Shown here piece after piece: positions 52,458 through 61,332 of a stretch of 64,000 nt of DNA; positions within the stretch are counted from its first letter, which is position 1, and each line of letters begins with the position of its first letter. The notes under the pieces were generated by a model, which saw nothing but the letters and a program-made list of their open reading frames with translations, ran no database searches and was not told the DNA's origin. The position numbers were made by a program, and so were the translations under genes. The DNA lies in assembly GCF_011405655.1 (NCBI RefSeq), contig NZ_AP022829.1, positions 853,001 through 917,000 on the forward strand, written 5' to 3'. The DNA is from Adlercreutzia hattorii (GTDB lineage Bacteria > Actinomycetota > Coriobacteriia > Coriobacteriales > Eggerthellaceae).

Positions 52458-54155
52458 TTACCAGACGGTAATGGCTGTGGCGCAGAGGGGGCTGTCCCAG
52501 GCGTAGCCGCCGTCTTCACCGACGAAGGAGTCGGCGAGATCCTCGAAGCTCGCCGGGTGGGCGGGCGTCATGTCGCCGGTCAGCGCGTGGATGACCGTGT
52601 AGCGCCCGGCGGTGAAGATGTGCGAGTTCGAGAAACCGCCCGGCATGTTCCAGTTGATGCCGCCGCAGGGGTTACCCGCCTGGATGCCGGCGGCGTACAG
52701 GCCCGGGATGGGGGCGCCCTCGGTGTCGATCACCCGGTAGCGGTTGTCCACCATGATGCCGGCGTTGATGCCCGACATGCCCACATCGCCCTTGATGCAG
52801 AAGAAGGGGGGAGTGTCGATGGCCGCCATATCGGATCCGGCGACGCCGAAGTCGTCGTCGCAGCCCTTGGCGCACAGCTCGTTGTAGCGCTCGATGCTGG
52901 CGACGCCGTCGGCCACGGGAATGCCCGCCGCCTCGCAGAGCTCCTCCAGGGTGTTGCCCGATACCACCGTTTCCGGATCCATCCAGGCGCTTCCCTCGCC
53001 CACGAGGGCCACCGGCGGCACGCCGGGAATGCCCTCCACGGCGCCCTCGGTCTTAGAGTCGAAAATGCGGAAGTGGATGCCGCGATCCTCGGGCTTGTAA
53101 GTGGCGGACATGGAGATGTTCAGGCTGCTCATGGGGATGGTCTCGTTGCAGAAGCGCTTGCCGTGGACATCGAGGGCCAGGAAGGGGTAGAACATAAAGG
53201 GGCCGATGTAGTTGGTGTGGATCTGCCGCGCATGGCCGAGGGGCGCCATGCGGCCGCCCGCCAGAATACCGAGGATGTGGCCGTCGCCGGTGTGGTTCAC
53301 CAGGCACAGGGGGAACATGGCGGCGTCGCGCAAATTGCGGTCCACCATGGACTCGTTGTTCATGTAGTCGCCGGCGGCCAGCACGACGCCCTTGGTGGCG
53401 TTGAGCTTGACGTAGCTGCCGTCCTTTTGCTTGCCGATGGCGCCCGTTACGGTGCCGTCCTCCTCCTGGACCAGCTGCACGCAGGGGGTCTCGTAGTAGA
53501 ACGTGGCGCCGCCCTCGGCCGCCTTCTGGGCCAGGGCCACCATAAGATCCTGGTTCGAGGCCTGGGTGGCATCGCACACGGCGACGACGCCGCCATCGTC
53601 GTAGCGGATGGAGCTGTCGGTGAGGAACTCGATGGGCTCGATGCCGACCGAGCGTCCCTGGCTGATAACCCAGGGCACGGCCTCCTCGGCATATTCCACA
53701 TAGTAGTTGAACAGCTCGTTGTTGATGCGCCAGTCGTTGAGGCGGGCCCAGTCGCTGCGCCACCGCACGATGCCGGCGGGGTTCGAGTGGGCCTTTACGA
53801 CGAAGGAGCAGCCGTTGCCGTTGGCCGAGACCGTGGCCTCCTTCTGGAGGCAGGCCACCTTCGCGCCCTCCTCCACGGCGGTGAGCACGGCGGGCACGCC
53901 GGCGCAGCCGGCCCCCACCACGACGATGTCGTAGGTTTCCTCGGCGGCAAATTCCGTAATGGGCTCGCGTTCCACGATGCTGAACTCGAAGTCGCTCTCC
54001 TTGAGGTCGGCCGGCAGCTCGCCAGCCGCCGTGCTGGCGAGCGCGTCGTTGGCTGCCGGAGTCGACGGGGCGCAGCCGGCGGCGCCCAGAAGTGCGGCGC
54101 CCGCCGCCAGGCCGGCCCCGCCTTTGAGGAACGTCCGTCGATCCATGTTCTCCAT
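52458..54155 (-). CDS. Tat-exported FAD-dependent reductase (second copy)
   Basis: 565 residues. Tat signal MDRRTFLKGGAGLAAGAALL ends AAGC, a weaker lipobox. FAD motif ETYDIVVVGAGCAGVPAV near residue 75, second FAD region TKGVVLAAGDYMNNE, and C-terminal IPGLYAAGIQAG / GINWNMPGGFSNS typical of the FAD-binding_2 (fumarate reductase/ketosteroid dehydrogenase-like) family. No haem motifs. Probably a terminal reductase for an organic acceptor; substrate unknown and different from the 11.6-kb copy, since sequences outside FAD motifs differ strongly. Start at the ATG complementary to 54153-54155 after AAGGAGGG. Convergent with a membrane LuxR gene. Confidence 0.88.
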   Translation of the reverse strand: MENMDRRTFLKGGAGLAAGAALLGAAGCAPSTPAANDALASTAAGELPADLKESDFEFSIVEREPITEFAAEETYDIVVVGAGCAGVPAVLTAVEEGAKVACLQKEATVSANGNGCSFVVKAHSNPAGIVRWRSDWARLNDWRINNELFNYYVEYAEEAVPWVISQGRSVGIEPIEFLTDSSIRYDDGGVVAVCDATQASNQDLMVALAQKAAEGGATFYYETPCVQLVQEEDGTVTGAIGKQKDGSYVKLNATKGVVLAAGDYMNNESMVDRNLRDAAMFPLCLVNHTGDGHILGILAGGRMAPLGHARQIHTNYIGPFMFYPFLALDVHGKRFCNETIPMSSLNISMSATYKPEDRGIHFRIFDSKTEGAVEGIPGVPPVALVGEGSAWMDPETVVSGNTLEELCEAAGIPVADGVASIERYNELCAKGCDDDFGVAGSDMAAIDTPPFFCIKGDVGMSGINAGIMVDNRYRVIDTEGAPIPGLYAAGIQAGNPCGGINWNMPGGFSNSHIFTAGRYTVIHALTGDMTPAHPASFEDLADSFVGEDGGYAWDSPLCATAITVW

Positions 54156-54505
54156 GTTTCCCTCCTTGGGGTCGTTGCACGTGGGCGCTTCTCCGCGCCC
54201 GGGGCGGCTTGTGCCGCCTCGGTGCCCATACTGCCCCTCTTGCCGCTTTCGCGCTTCCCATGGAAAGGGGGGTAATGTGTCGCGCCCTTTCCCATAAAAT
54301 GGTGATATGACTGTATGAGCGGCACCTTTTGGGCCGCCATCCCCGCTGTGGCCGCCGGCGGCCGTCCGCCGGTCGCTTCCGTCCGCCTTCGGCGGCCCGC
54401 GACGCCGCTGCCCGATTGGGGCGGGCCCGCGGGGGCCGGGCGCGGCTTCTCGTGGAATGATGGGAGGCGTACCGATGCGCGACGATTGACCGGAGAGGAG
54501 CAGCC
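54156..54505. promoter_or_regulatory. 350-base divergent region, flavoprotein / formate channel
   Basis: Upstream of the flavoprotein, GGAAAGGG (54262-54269) and CCCTTTCC (54285-54292) form a dyad in a less GC-rich stretch (54280-54320) that is the best candidate operator. Nearer the channel gene, CCGCC-TTC-GGCGG (54383-54395) is a tight hairpin. Promoters not pinned down. Confidence 0.4.
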
Positions 54506-55324
54506 ATGGCCATCTTCAGCCCCACCGAGATCACCGACAACTACATGAGGGCCTCCGTGGGCAAGGCCGCCTCGCCGGCATGGCGGCTGTTCCTGCTGGC
54601 GGTGGCCGCCGGCGTGCTCATCGGGCTCGGCGCAGTCACCTCGTCCACGGCCGCCCACGGCCTGGAGAACGCCGGGCTCGTGCGGCTCATGTCGGGGCTC
54701 ATCTTCCCCGTCGGCCTCATGATGGTCATCCTCATGGGCACCGAGTTGTTCACGGGCAACGCGCTCATGGTGACCGCCGCCATCGACGGCCAGATCACCT
54801 GGGGACGGCTCTTCCGCAACTGGGGCATCGTGTTTCTCGGCAACCTCGTGGGGGCCGTGGCCCTGGCCGCCTGCATGGCGTTCTTCGGCCAGCTGAACAT
54901 CGGCGGGGGAGACTTGGCGGTGTACACGGCCAAGGTGGCCGCCGCGAAGAACGCGCTGCCGTGGATGAACGCCTTCGTGCTGGGCATCTTCTGCAACCTC
55001 ATGGTGTGCATCGCCGTGTACCAGGCCAACACCGCCCAGGACACCGCCGGCAAGGTGCTCGCCATCTTCTTCCCCATCATGGGCTTCGTGCTGGCCGGCT
55101 TCGAGCACTGCGTCGCTGACATGTACTACGTGCCCGCGGGCATTTTCGCTTATATGAACCCGGCGTACACGGGGCTCATCGATGCGGCGGGCATCAATGT
55201 GGCCCTGCTCAACTTCGGCGACTTCATCTTCGCGAACCTCATTCCCGTGACCTTGGGCAACATCGTTGGCGGCGTGGCCGTGGGGCTGGTCATGTACGCC
55301 TGCCATGGCACGAAGAGGGCGTAG
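54506..55324 (+). CDS. Formate/nitrite transporter family channel
   Basis: 272 residues, six membrane segments with the FNT signatures GLMMVILMGTELFTGNALM and GNLVGAV in the first half and ALAGFEHCVADMYY-like LAGFEHCVADMYYVPAG plus GNIVGGVAVG in the second. FocA/NirC proteins are pentameric channels for formate, nitrite or hydrosulfide. The Fhs pathway 5 kb away would link it to formate, but its substrate cannot be read. Start ATG 54506 after GAGAGGAG. Divergent from the flavoprotein gene. Confidence 0.93.
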   Translation: MAIFSPTEITDNYMRASVGKAASPAWRLFLLAVAAGVLIGLGAVTSSTAAHGLENAGLVRLMSGLIFPVGLMMVILMGTELFTGNALMVTAAIDGQITWGRLFRNWGIVFLGNLVGAVALAACMAFFGQLNIGGGDLAVYTAKVAAAKNALPWMNAFVLGIFCNLMVCIAVYQANTAQDTAGKVLAIFFPIMGFVLAGFEHCVADMYYVPAGIFAYMNPAYTGLIDAAGINVALLNFGDFIFANLIPVTLGNIVGGVAVGLVMYACHGTKRA

Positions 55325-55427
55325 AAGAATCTGCCGAATTCTTCAGGAATGTGGGTAATTCGGTCAGGTTTTGCGGCTTCCCTGCGGGTGCTCTTGCGAA
55401 GCGCGGCCGACGGCCTATGATGGGAGC

Positions 55428-55940
55428 ATGGCGAACGGACTGACATATCAGCGCACCACTACGACCCCCGAGGCTACCAAGCAGCTGGCGGCGACGCTCG
55501 CGCCCTATCTGCATGCGGGCGACACCATCGTTCTGACCGGCGATTTGGGGGCGGGCAAGACCCAATTCGTCCAAGGGGTGGCCGCGGCTCTCGGCGTGCG
55601 GGCGGCGGTGACAAGCCCCACCTTCAACATCCTCTTGGAGTACCACGACGGGCGCCTGCCGCTGTACCACTACGACCTGTACCGGCTGGATGCGCGCTGG
55701 CAGCTGGAGGACATCGACTACTATAGCGCCATCGACGGCGACGGCGACGGGGCGGCCTTCGTGGAATGGGCCGAGAAGTTCCCCGAGGACATGCCCTACG
55801 ACTACCTGGAGATCACCATCACGGCCGACGGCGACGGCGCACGGCGCATCGTCGCGCACTCCTTCGGCTCCCGCTCGCGCCAGCTTTTGTGCGTGTGGGC
55901 CAACGATTCCAAATCGCGCTTGGGAAAGTGCCAGCTGTAG
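55428..55940 (+). CDS. tsaE: tRNA t6A biosynthesis ATPase TsaE
   Basis: 170 residues. Walker A is LTGDLGAGKTQFVQG; the TsaE-specific SPTFNILLEY and LYHYDLYRLD follow, and FVEWAEKFP is the closing motif. ATPase that cycles the TsaB-TsaD complex making threonylcarbamoyl-adenosine on tRNA. Start at ATG 55428; an ATG at 55371 in frame lacks a ribosome site. 105 bases ahead of the gene for the fused TsaB-RimI-TsaD, so the last t6A steps are together. Confidence 0.94.
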   Translation: MANGLTYQRTTTTPEATKQLAATLAPYLHAGDTIVLTGDLGAGKTQFVQGVAAALGVRAAVTSPTFNILLEYHDGRLPLYHYDLYRLDARWQLEDIDYYSAIDGDGDGAAFVEWAEKFPEDMPYDYLEITITADGDGARRIVAHSFGSRSRQLLCVWANDSKSRLGKCQL

Positions 55941-56045
55941 AGAGACCTCGGGCAGTTCGCTATCTTGGGTTCGCTATCTTGCGGCGCGCGGGCAGTGGGG
56001 TACAATAGGCCGCACTGATTTGTCGTTTTCGGGAAGGTTCTCCCT

Positions 56046-58517
56046 TTGAATACACAGCGTTCTTTCGTACTTGCCTTCGACACGGCCAACGAGGTCATTG
56101 CCATTGGGTTGGGAAAGCTTGATGCCGCCACGCAGTCGATCGAGTGCGTGGCGAGCGTGGAAGTGGAGGCGCGGCGGGCGTCGAACACCCAGCTACTGCC
56201 GCGCATCGATGAGCTGTGCGCCCAGGCCGGCGTGGGCCGCGGCGAGATCGCCTGCGTGACCGTGGGGCGCGGACCGGGATCGTTCACCGGGGTGCGCATC
56301 GCCCTGGCCTGTGCCAAGGGCATCGCGTCCGCGTTAGAGGTGGGCCTTGTGGGCGTCTCGTCGCTGGACGCGGTGGCCTGGGGCGCGTGGAAGGCGAGCG
56401 AGCGCGGGTCATTGCTCGTCGTGGCCGACGCCATGCGCCGCGAGGTGTATCCCGTGGAATACCGCCTGAGCGACGCGGGGGTGGAGCGCGTGACCGCCGA
56501 CCGCGTGATCAAGGCGGATGCCTTCGCCGAAGAGCTCAGCGCGACAAGTGCCTCCGATCGCCTGATCGCGGGCGATGCCCTGCGCAAGTACGCGGATCTT
56601 TTCGAAGGCGCGGGCGCGCTTCTGCCCGAGGCGCTGTGGACGCCGACGGGCGCGGGCCTCTTGATGGCGCTTCGGGCCGCATGGCGCGCGGGGGAGTGCG
56701 ATCCCCTCGACGCCGAGCGCCACGATCCGGCCTTCGCCCTGCCCGTGTACACGCGCCTGTCGGACGCCGAGGAGAACGAGCGGCAGCGCTTGGCCCGGGC
56801 CGACGGCGCCCTGGCGGGCAAGCGCGGATCGAGGCACGTGACCATGAACGACACGGCCATCGCCAACGCCCGGGCCAATGGCGAGGGCATCGCCTACAAG
56901 CCGCTTGACGCGCGCCATGTGGCCGATGTGGCGGCCCTGGAGGCGGCCGTGATGGGAACCGATGCGTGGAACGGGGCGCTTGTGGCCGACGAATTGGGCC
57001 GCGCCGACCGCGTGTGGTGGGCCGCCTACGCCGCGGACCCGAAGATGCCGCTTTCCGCCGAGGCGCCTCTGGTGGGTTATGCCGGCGGCTGGGTGGTCGA
57101 TGGCGATCTGCAGATTCTGAAGGTGGGGGTGGATCCCGCGTGGCGCCGTCACGGCATCGCTCGGGTGCTGCTCGCCCGCGTGGCCGACGACGCCCGCAAC
57201 CTGGGGGCGCGCACGAGCTCGCTGGAAGTACGTGCCGCAAACGCCGGGGCCCAAGCGCTGTATGCGGCCCTCGGCTACGAGGTGCTGGGCCGCCGCCCGC
57301 GCTACTACTCCGACGGCGAGGACGCCCTCATCATGCAGGGCCCTCTGCCCACCATCACCCTGGCAGCGGTTCCGAACGGCGAGAGCGTCGCGGACGAATT
57401 CCGCAGGGGCGCCGCTTGCGCCGCCCTCGGCCGCGAGGATGGATCGGCTGACACACGGCCCGGCCAGGTTGCGGCAGACCGTCCGCTCATCCTCTCCATC
57501 GAGTCCTCCTGCGACGAGACGGCCGCCGCCGTCATCGACGGCGGGGGAGTTTTGCGCTCGGACGTGGTGGCGACCCAGGTGGATTTCCACGCCCGCTTCG
57601 GCGGCGTCGTCCCCGAAATTGCCAGCCGCAAGCATATCGAGGCCATCTGCGGCGTGTGCGACGAGGCGCTCGACGTCGCTGCGGCGAGCCTGGGGCGATC
57701 GAGCCTCCGCTGGCGCGACCTGGACGCCGTGGCGGTCACCTACGCGCCGGGGCTCGTGGGCGCGCTCGTGGTGGGCGTGGCCTTCGCCAAGGGCGCGGCC
57801 TGGGGCGCCGACATCCCCTTCATCGTCGTGAACCATCTGGAGGGACACCTGTACGCCAACAAGATCGGCCGGCCCGATTTCGCGCCGCCGGCCGTGGTGT
57901 CGCTCGTTTCGGGCGGCAATACCATGCTCGTGTACATGGCCGATTGGGGCGACTACCGCGTGCTCGGCACCACCATCGACGATGCGGTGGGCGAGGCCTT
58001 CGACAAGGTGGCCAAGGCGCTGGGCCTGGGCTACCCCGGCGGCCCGGTCGTCTCGAAGTTCGCCGCCGAGGGCGACCCGGATGCCATTCCGTTCCCCCGG
58101 GCCATGCTGCATTCGGGTGATTTGCGCTTCTCGCTCTCGGGCCTGAAGACCGCCGTGGTCACCTACATCAACAACGAGCGCGCCGCCGGGCGCGAGCTCA
58201 ATGTGCCCGACATCTGCGCGAGCTTCACGGCGGCCGTTGTGGACGTGCAGGTGGCCAAAGCCCGCGCGGCCCTGCGCGAGACGGGGGCGCCCACCTTCTG
58301 CCTCGGCGGCGGCGTGGCGGCCAATCCGACCTTGCGCGCCGCCTACGAGCAGATGTGCGCCGAGGAGGGCGTGCGCCTCGTGATGCCGCCGCTCGCCTCC
58401 TGCGGCGACAACGCCGGCATGATCGCCGAAGTGGCGCTCGACCGCTATCGGGCCGGGGCGTTCTCGCCGCTTAGCACCGACGCTTTGGCCCATGGCGACT
58501 TGGAGGTGCCGTACTAG
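56046..58517 (+). CDS. TsaB-RimI-TsaD triple fusion protein
   Basis: 823 residues combining three proteins normally separate. Residues 1-235: TsaB (LAFDTANEVIAIGLG, GRGPGSFTGVRIALACAKGI). Residues about 275-430: GNAT acetyltransferase RimI (acetyl-CoA loop VDPAWRRHGIARVLL with Arg367-Ala372; SLEVRAANAGAQALYAALGY). Residues about 480-823: TsaD (ILSIESSCDETAAAVIDGG, metal motif HLEGHLYAN with His597/His601, SLVSGGNTML, GGGVAANPTLR, PPLASCGDNAGMIA). TsaB and TsaD form the t6A synthase core; RimI acetylates ribosomal protein S18. Start is TTG 56046 after GGAAGG. No stop or frameshift interrupts the frame. Confidence 0.95.
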   Translation: MNTQRSFVLAFDTANEVIAIGLGKLDAATQSIECVASVEVEARRASNTQLLPRIDELCAQAGVGRGEIACVTVGRGPGSFTGVRIALACAKGIASALEVGLVGVSSLDAVAWGAWKASERGSLLVVADAMRREVYPVEYRLSDAGVERVTADRVIKADAFAEELSATSASDRLIAGDALRKYADLFEGAGALLPEALWTPTGAGLLMALRAAWRAGECDPLDAERHDPAFALPVYTRLSDAEENERQRLARADGALAGKRGSRHVTMNDTAIANARANGEGIAYKPLDARHVADVAALEAAVMGTDAWNGALVADELGRADRVWWAAYAADPKMPLSAEAPLVGYAGGWVVDGDLQILKVGVDPAWRRHGIARVLLARVADDARNLGARTSSLEVRAANAGAQALYAALGYEVLGRRPRYYSDGEDALIMQGPLPTITLAAVPNGESVADEFRRGAACAALGREDGSADTRPGQVAADRPLILSIESSCDETAAAVIDGGGVLRSDVVATQVDFHARFGGVVPEIASRKHIEAICGVCDEALDVAAASLGRSSLRWRDLDAVAVTYAPGLVGALVVGVAFAKGAAWGADIPFIVVNHLEGHLYANKIGRPDFAPPAVVSLVSGGNTMLVYMADWGDYRVLGTTIDDAVGEAFDKVAKALGLGYPGGPVVSKFAAEGDPDAIPFPRAMLHSGDLRFSLSGLKTAVVTYINNERAAGRELNVPDICASFTAAVVDVQVAKARAALRETGAPTFCLGGGVAANPTLRAAYEQMCAEEGVRLVMPPLASCGDNAGMIAEVALDRYRAGAFSPLSTDALAHGDLEVPY

Positions 58518-58580
58518 CGGCTCCGGGCGTCAGGGTTCGGGCGTTTCCGATTGCCCTTAGCGACCCGGAGCGTTGAGCCC

Positions 58581-58617
58581 AAAACAAAAGCCCGAAGAGT
58601 CGGCGGCTCTTCGGGCT
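58581..58617 (-). terminator. Intrinsic terminator of the NifX-like gene
   Basis: Perfect 11-bp stem AGCCCGAAGAG (58589-58599) / CTCTTCGGGCT (58607-58617). On the minus strand it is followed by TTTGTTTT (58588-58581), correct for the gene at 58669. Confidence 0.85.
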
Positions 58618-58668
58618 GGGCGAGCGATGGGGCAGGTGCCCCGTGGCCTTTGCGGGCCGAGGCCTTCT

Positions 58669-59034
58669 CTAGTGGCGGCAGGCGTTGGCGGGATCCATGA
58701 GCGCGACCTTGCCCTCCGCGAACAGGCGGGCCACGTTACCGACGTTGGGCTCGGTGGTGTCGGAGTAAACCTTGATGCCGGCGTTGGTGAAGCGAGTGAA
58801 CGGCGGCATGCCCATGCCCACGGTGAGAATGCCGTCGACGCCGATGCCGGAGACGAAGTCGATCACGCCGCCGCAACCCACGGCATCGTGATCGGCGTTC
58901 TTCACCGACTCGACGCTGACGATGTTCATGTCGTCATCGAACTCGACGACGGTCATGTACGCGGCATGGCCGAAGTGCCCGCTGCGGATGCTCTCGAGGC
59001 CGGCGTCGGTTTCGCTGGGGATGGCGATCTTCAT
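58669..59034 (-). CDS. NifB/NifX-family (dinitrogenase iron-molybdenum cofactor domain) protein
   Basis: 121 residues, a single ribonuclease H-like NifX domain: MKIAIPSETDAGLESIRSGH, HFGHAAYMTVVE and VGMGMPPFTRFTNAGIKVY. Small proteins of this family bind Fe-S or iron-molybdenum clusters during assembly; most members in non-nitrogen fixers have unknown partners. A Cys near the C-terminus (NACRH) and CGG in the middle may bind metal. No nif gene is nearby. Start at the ATG complementary to 59032-59034 after AAAGGAG. Divergent from kdp. Confidence 0.88.
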   Translation of the reverse strand: MKIAIPSETDAGLESIRSGHFGHAAYMTVVEFDDDMNIVSVESVKNADHDAVGCGGVIDFVSGIGVDGILTVGMGMPPFTRFTNAGIKVYSDTTEPNVGNVARLFAEGKVALMDPANACRH

Positions 59035-59439
59035 GCGAATGCTCCTTTGCTGTTGCGACTTGCCCTTTGCTCGGGCAAGTCATACGTGTCTTTCAGGGCG
59101 AATTATAGCTTGAACTGCGTCAAACATGCGTTGAAAATCGGCGATGACCTCCGAAGCGGCGTCCGGTGCACCAGCGTTCGAGGCGCCGTTGCTTCTAGCT
59201 CGCTCGCGCTGTATCCGTTGAAAGCTGAATAGCGGGGCGGATGCGACGCAGACGCGGAGACGAGCTGCCGGACTGCAATCTTAATACCGTCTTAATGCGG
59301 GCGCATGAACCTTAACGGCGTCTTTAGCCCTTGCTGATTATGCTGACATTCATCGGGTGGTGCTCTTGCGCGCGAAGCGCGTTGCCTCCCGGATGTTGGC
59401 AAGCGGTCCTGCGGGATCTTGAGAGACAAGGGCAAGATC
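59035..59439. promoter_or_regulatory. 405-base divergent region upstream of kdp
   Basis: Holds the candidate KdpE/OmpR-type box at 59280-59327 and no gene. The AT-richer part lies at 59275-59350. Promoter hexamers for kdp were not clear enough to place. Confidence 0.45.
59280..59327 (+). promoter_or_regulatory. Candidate OmpR/KdpE-type operator for kdp
   Basis: Two related pairs: CTTAAT at 59280 and 59291, and CTTAAC at 59311 with CTTTAG at 59322. Each pair is spaced 11 bases (one helical turn), as for dimers of OmpR/PhoB-family regulators. The two half-regions align as CTTAA-N3-CGTCTT. Position 113-160 bases before kdpF fits an activator site. Confidence 0.5.
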
Positions 59440-59532
59440 ATGTTCGTGGTGACACCTATCGTGGGCGTGTTGGCGCTCGTCGCAATGGCGTATTTGGCAG
59501 TTTTGCTGCTGCGGGGCGGTGAGCGGCGATGA
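59440..59532 (+). CDS. kdpF: KdpF, small subunit of the potassium pump
   Basis: 30-residue hydrophobic peptide, one membrane helix (VTPIVGVLALVAMAYLAVLL), directly before kdpA with an ATGA overlap (stop TGA 59530-59532, kdpA ATG 59529). Size, hydrophobicity and position are those of KdpF, which stabilises the KdpFABC complex. Start ATG 59440. Confidence 0.85.
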   Translation: MFVVTPIVGVLALVAMAYLAVLLLRGGERR

Positions 59533-61316
59533 GCGCGATCGCGGGGTCGGAGTTTCTGCAGGCGGGCGTGCTGGTGGCGCTCGTCGTGGCCTGTGCCCTC
59601 CCGCTTTCGGGGTATTTGGTTGACGTGATGGAAGGTCGGCCCCTTCTCATTCGGCGTGCGCTTGGCCCGCTCGAGCGCTCTGCGTGCCGTCTTGTGGGCG
59701 TGCGCGAGGACGATGGTATGGATTGGAGGCGTTTTCTCGCCAGTGCGCTCGCCTTTACGGCGGTAAGCTTTATCGGCCTCTTCACCCTGCTGATCTGCCA
59801 AGGCGCACTGCCTTGGAACCCCGAGCGCTTTCCGGGGCTTGCGCTCGATACGGCCTTCAATATGACGGCGAGCTTTGTGACGAACACCAATTGGCAGCCT
59901 ATCGCCGGTGAGACGAATCTGAGCTACTTCTCGCAGGCGGTTGGTCTGGCGGTGCAGAACTTCCTTTCGCCGGCCGTCGGCATCGCGGTGGCATTCGCGT
60001 TGCTGAGGGGCCTGGCATCTTCGGACGGCGGCAAGCTCGGGAACTTCTTCGTCGATGTCGTGCGCGCGGTGCTCTACGTGCTGCTGCCCCTGTCGCTGGT
60101 GCTCGCTTTGGTGGGAGTATGGCAGGGATCCCCCCAGACGTTTCAGGGCTATGAGATGGTGCAGCTTTTGGAGCCGGTGAGCGTTGATGCCGAGGGGGCT
60201 CTCGTCGATGCCGATGATCCGACGGCGGTGCAGGAGGTGACCGAGGCGGTCGTACCGCTCGGTCCGCAATCGTCTCAGGTGGCTATCAAGCAGCTGGGAA
60301 CAAACGGCGGCGGTTTCAACGGCGCGAATTCCGCCTCGGCTTTGGAGAACCCCACGCCGCTTACGAATCTCCTCCAATGTGCGGCGATGCCGCTCATCCC
60401 CTTCGCTCTGATATTTGCTTTCGGGCGCATGGTGGGCGACCGTCGGCAGAGTCGCGCGCTCATGACGGTTGTCCTCGCGATTCTCGCGGCGGGCCTGTTT
60501 TCCGTTATCGCCGCTGAGACGGCGGCCACGCCCCAGCTTTCAGCCGATGGGGCAGTGTATCTGGGCGCCTTGGATCAGTCGGCTGGCAATATGGAGGGAA
60601 AGGAATGTCGTATCGGCGTCGGAGAATCGGCGGCGTGGACGGCGCTCACGAGCGCTACTTCCAACGGTTCGGCCAACGCATCAATCGAGGCCATGACTCC
60701 TATCGGAACGCTGGTGCCGCTGGCGCTCATCGGACTTGGCGAGGTGGTCGGCGGCGGTGTCGGCACGGGTTTGGTGGGCCTGCTTGGCTTCGCGGTGCTG
60801 GCGGTGTTCGTTGCGAGCCTGATGATAGGACGCTCTCCTGAATACCTGGGAAAGAAGCTGGGTCCGGCCGAGATGCGCATGGCGGTCGTTATCGTGGTGG
60901 CGCCGGCGCTTGCCATCCTGCTTGCCGCATCGGTGCTTGTGATGAGCCCCGCCAGCGCGGCGGCGGTGGGAACTCCGGCCCCCTTCGGTTTTACCGAGTT
61001 GCTGTATGCGGCCACTTCGGCCGGCGGAAACAATGGCAGCGGCCTTTCCGGTCTGAGCTCGAACACGCCGCTGATCAATGTGGTGCTGGGGGTGGAAATG
61101 CTCTTTGCCCGCCTGGCTCCGCTCGCTGCGGCGCTGGTGCTCGCCGGGAATTTGGCGCAGCTCAAGGTTCAGGCGACGGGAGCGGTCGGGCTTTCCACCT
61201 CCGGCGCTTTGTTCGCCGTGCTGCTGTTGGTCATCATCGTGCTCATCGGCGCGCTCTCCCTTCTTCCGGCTTTTGCGCTGGGACCTCTGGCCGAGCAGTT
61301 CATGGGTGCGTTCTAG
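59529..61316 (+). CDS. kdpA: Potassium-transporting ATPase subunit KdpA
   Basis: 595 residues, about ten membrane helices. Selectivity-filter segments of the four repeats include SFVTNTNWQPIAGE, QLGTNGGGFNGANSA, and SAGGNNGSGLSGL, and a fourth Gly-rich loop lies around SATSNGSANASIEAM. Forms the ion-selective channel-like part that passes K+ to KdpB. Longer than the ~557 residues of E. coli by loop length. Overlaps kdpF. Confidence 0.96.
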   Translation: MSAIAGSEFLQAGVLVALVVACALPLSGYLVDVMEGRPLLIRRALGPLERSACRLVGVREDDGMDWRRFLASALAFTAVSFIGLFTLLICQGALPWNPERFPGLALDTAFNMTASFVTNTNWQPIAGETNLSYFSQAVGLAVQNFLSPAVGIAVAFALLRGLASSDGGKLGNFFVDVVRAVLYVLLPLSLVLALVGVWQGSPQTFQGYEMVQLLEPVSVDAEGALVDADDPTAVQEVTEAVVPLGPQSSQVAIKQLGTNGGGFNGANSASALENPTPLTNLLQCAAMPLIPFALIFAFGRMVGDRRQSRALMTVVLAILAAGLFSVIAAETAATPQLSADGAVYLGALDQSAGNMEGKECRIGVGESAAWTALTSATSNGSANASIEAMTPIGTLVPLALIGLGEVVGGGVGTGLVGLLGFAVLAVFVASLMIGRSPEYLGKKLGPAEMRMAVVIVVAPALAILLAASVLVMSPASAAAVGTPAPFGFTELLYAATSAGGNNGSGLSGLSSNTPLINVVLGVEMLFARLAPLAAALVLAGNLAQLKVQATGAVGLSTSGALFAVLLLVIIVLIGALSLLPAFALGPLAEQFMGAF

Positions 61317-61332
61317 GTAAGGTGCGTGGTCT

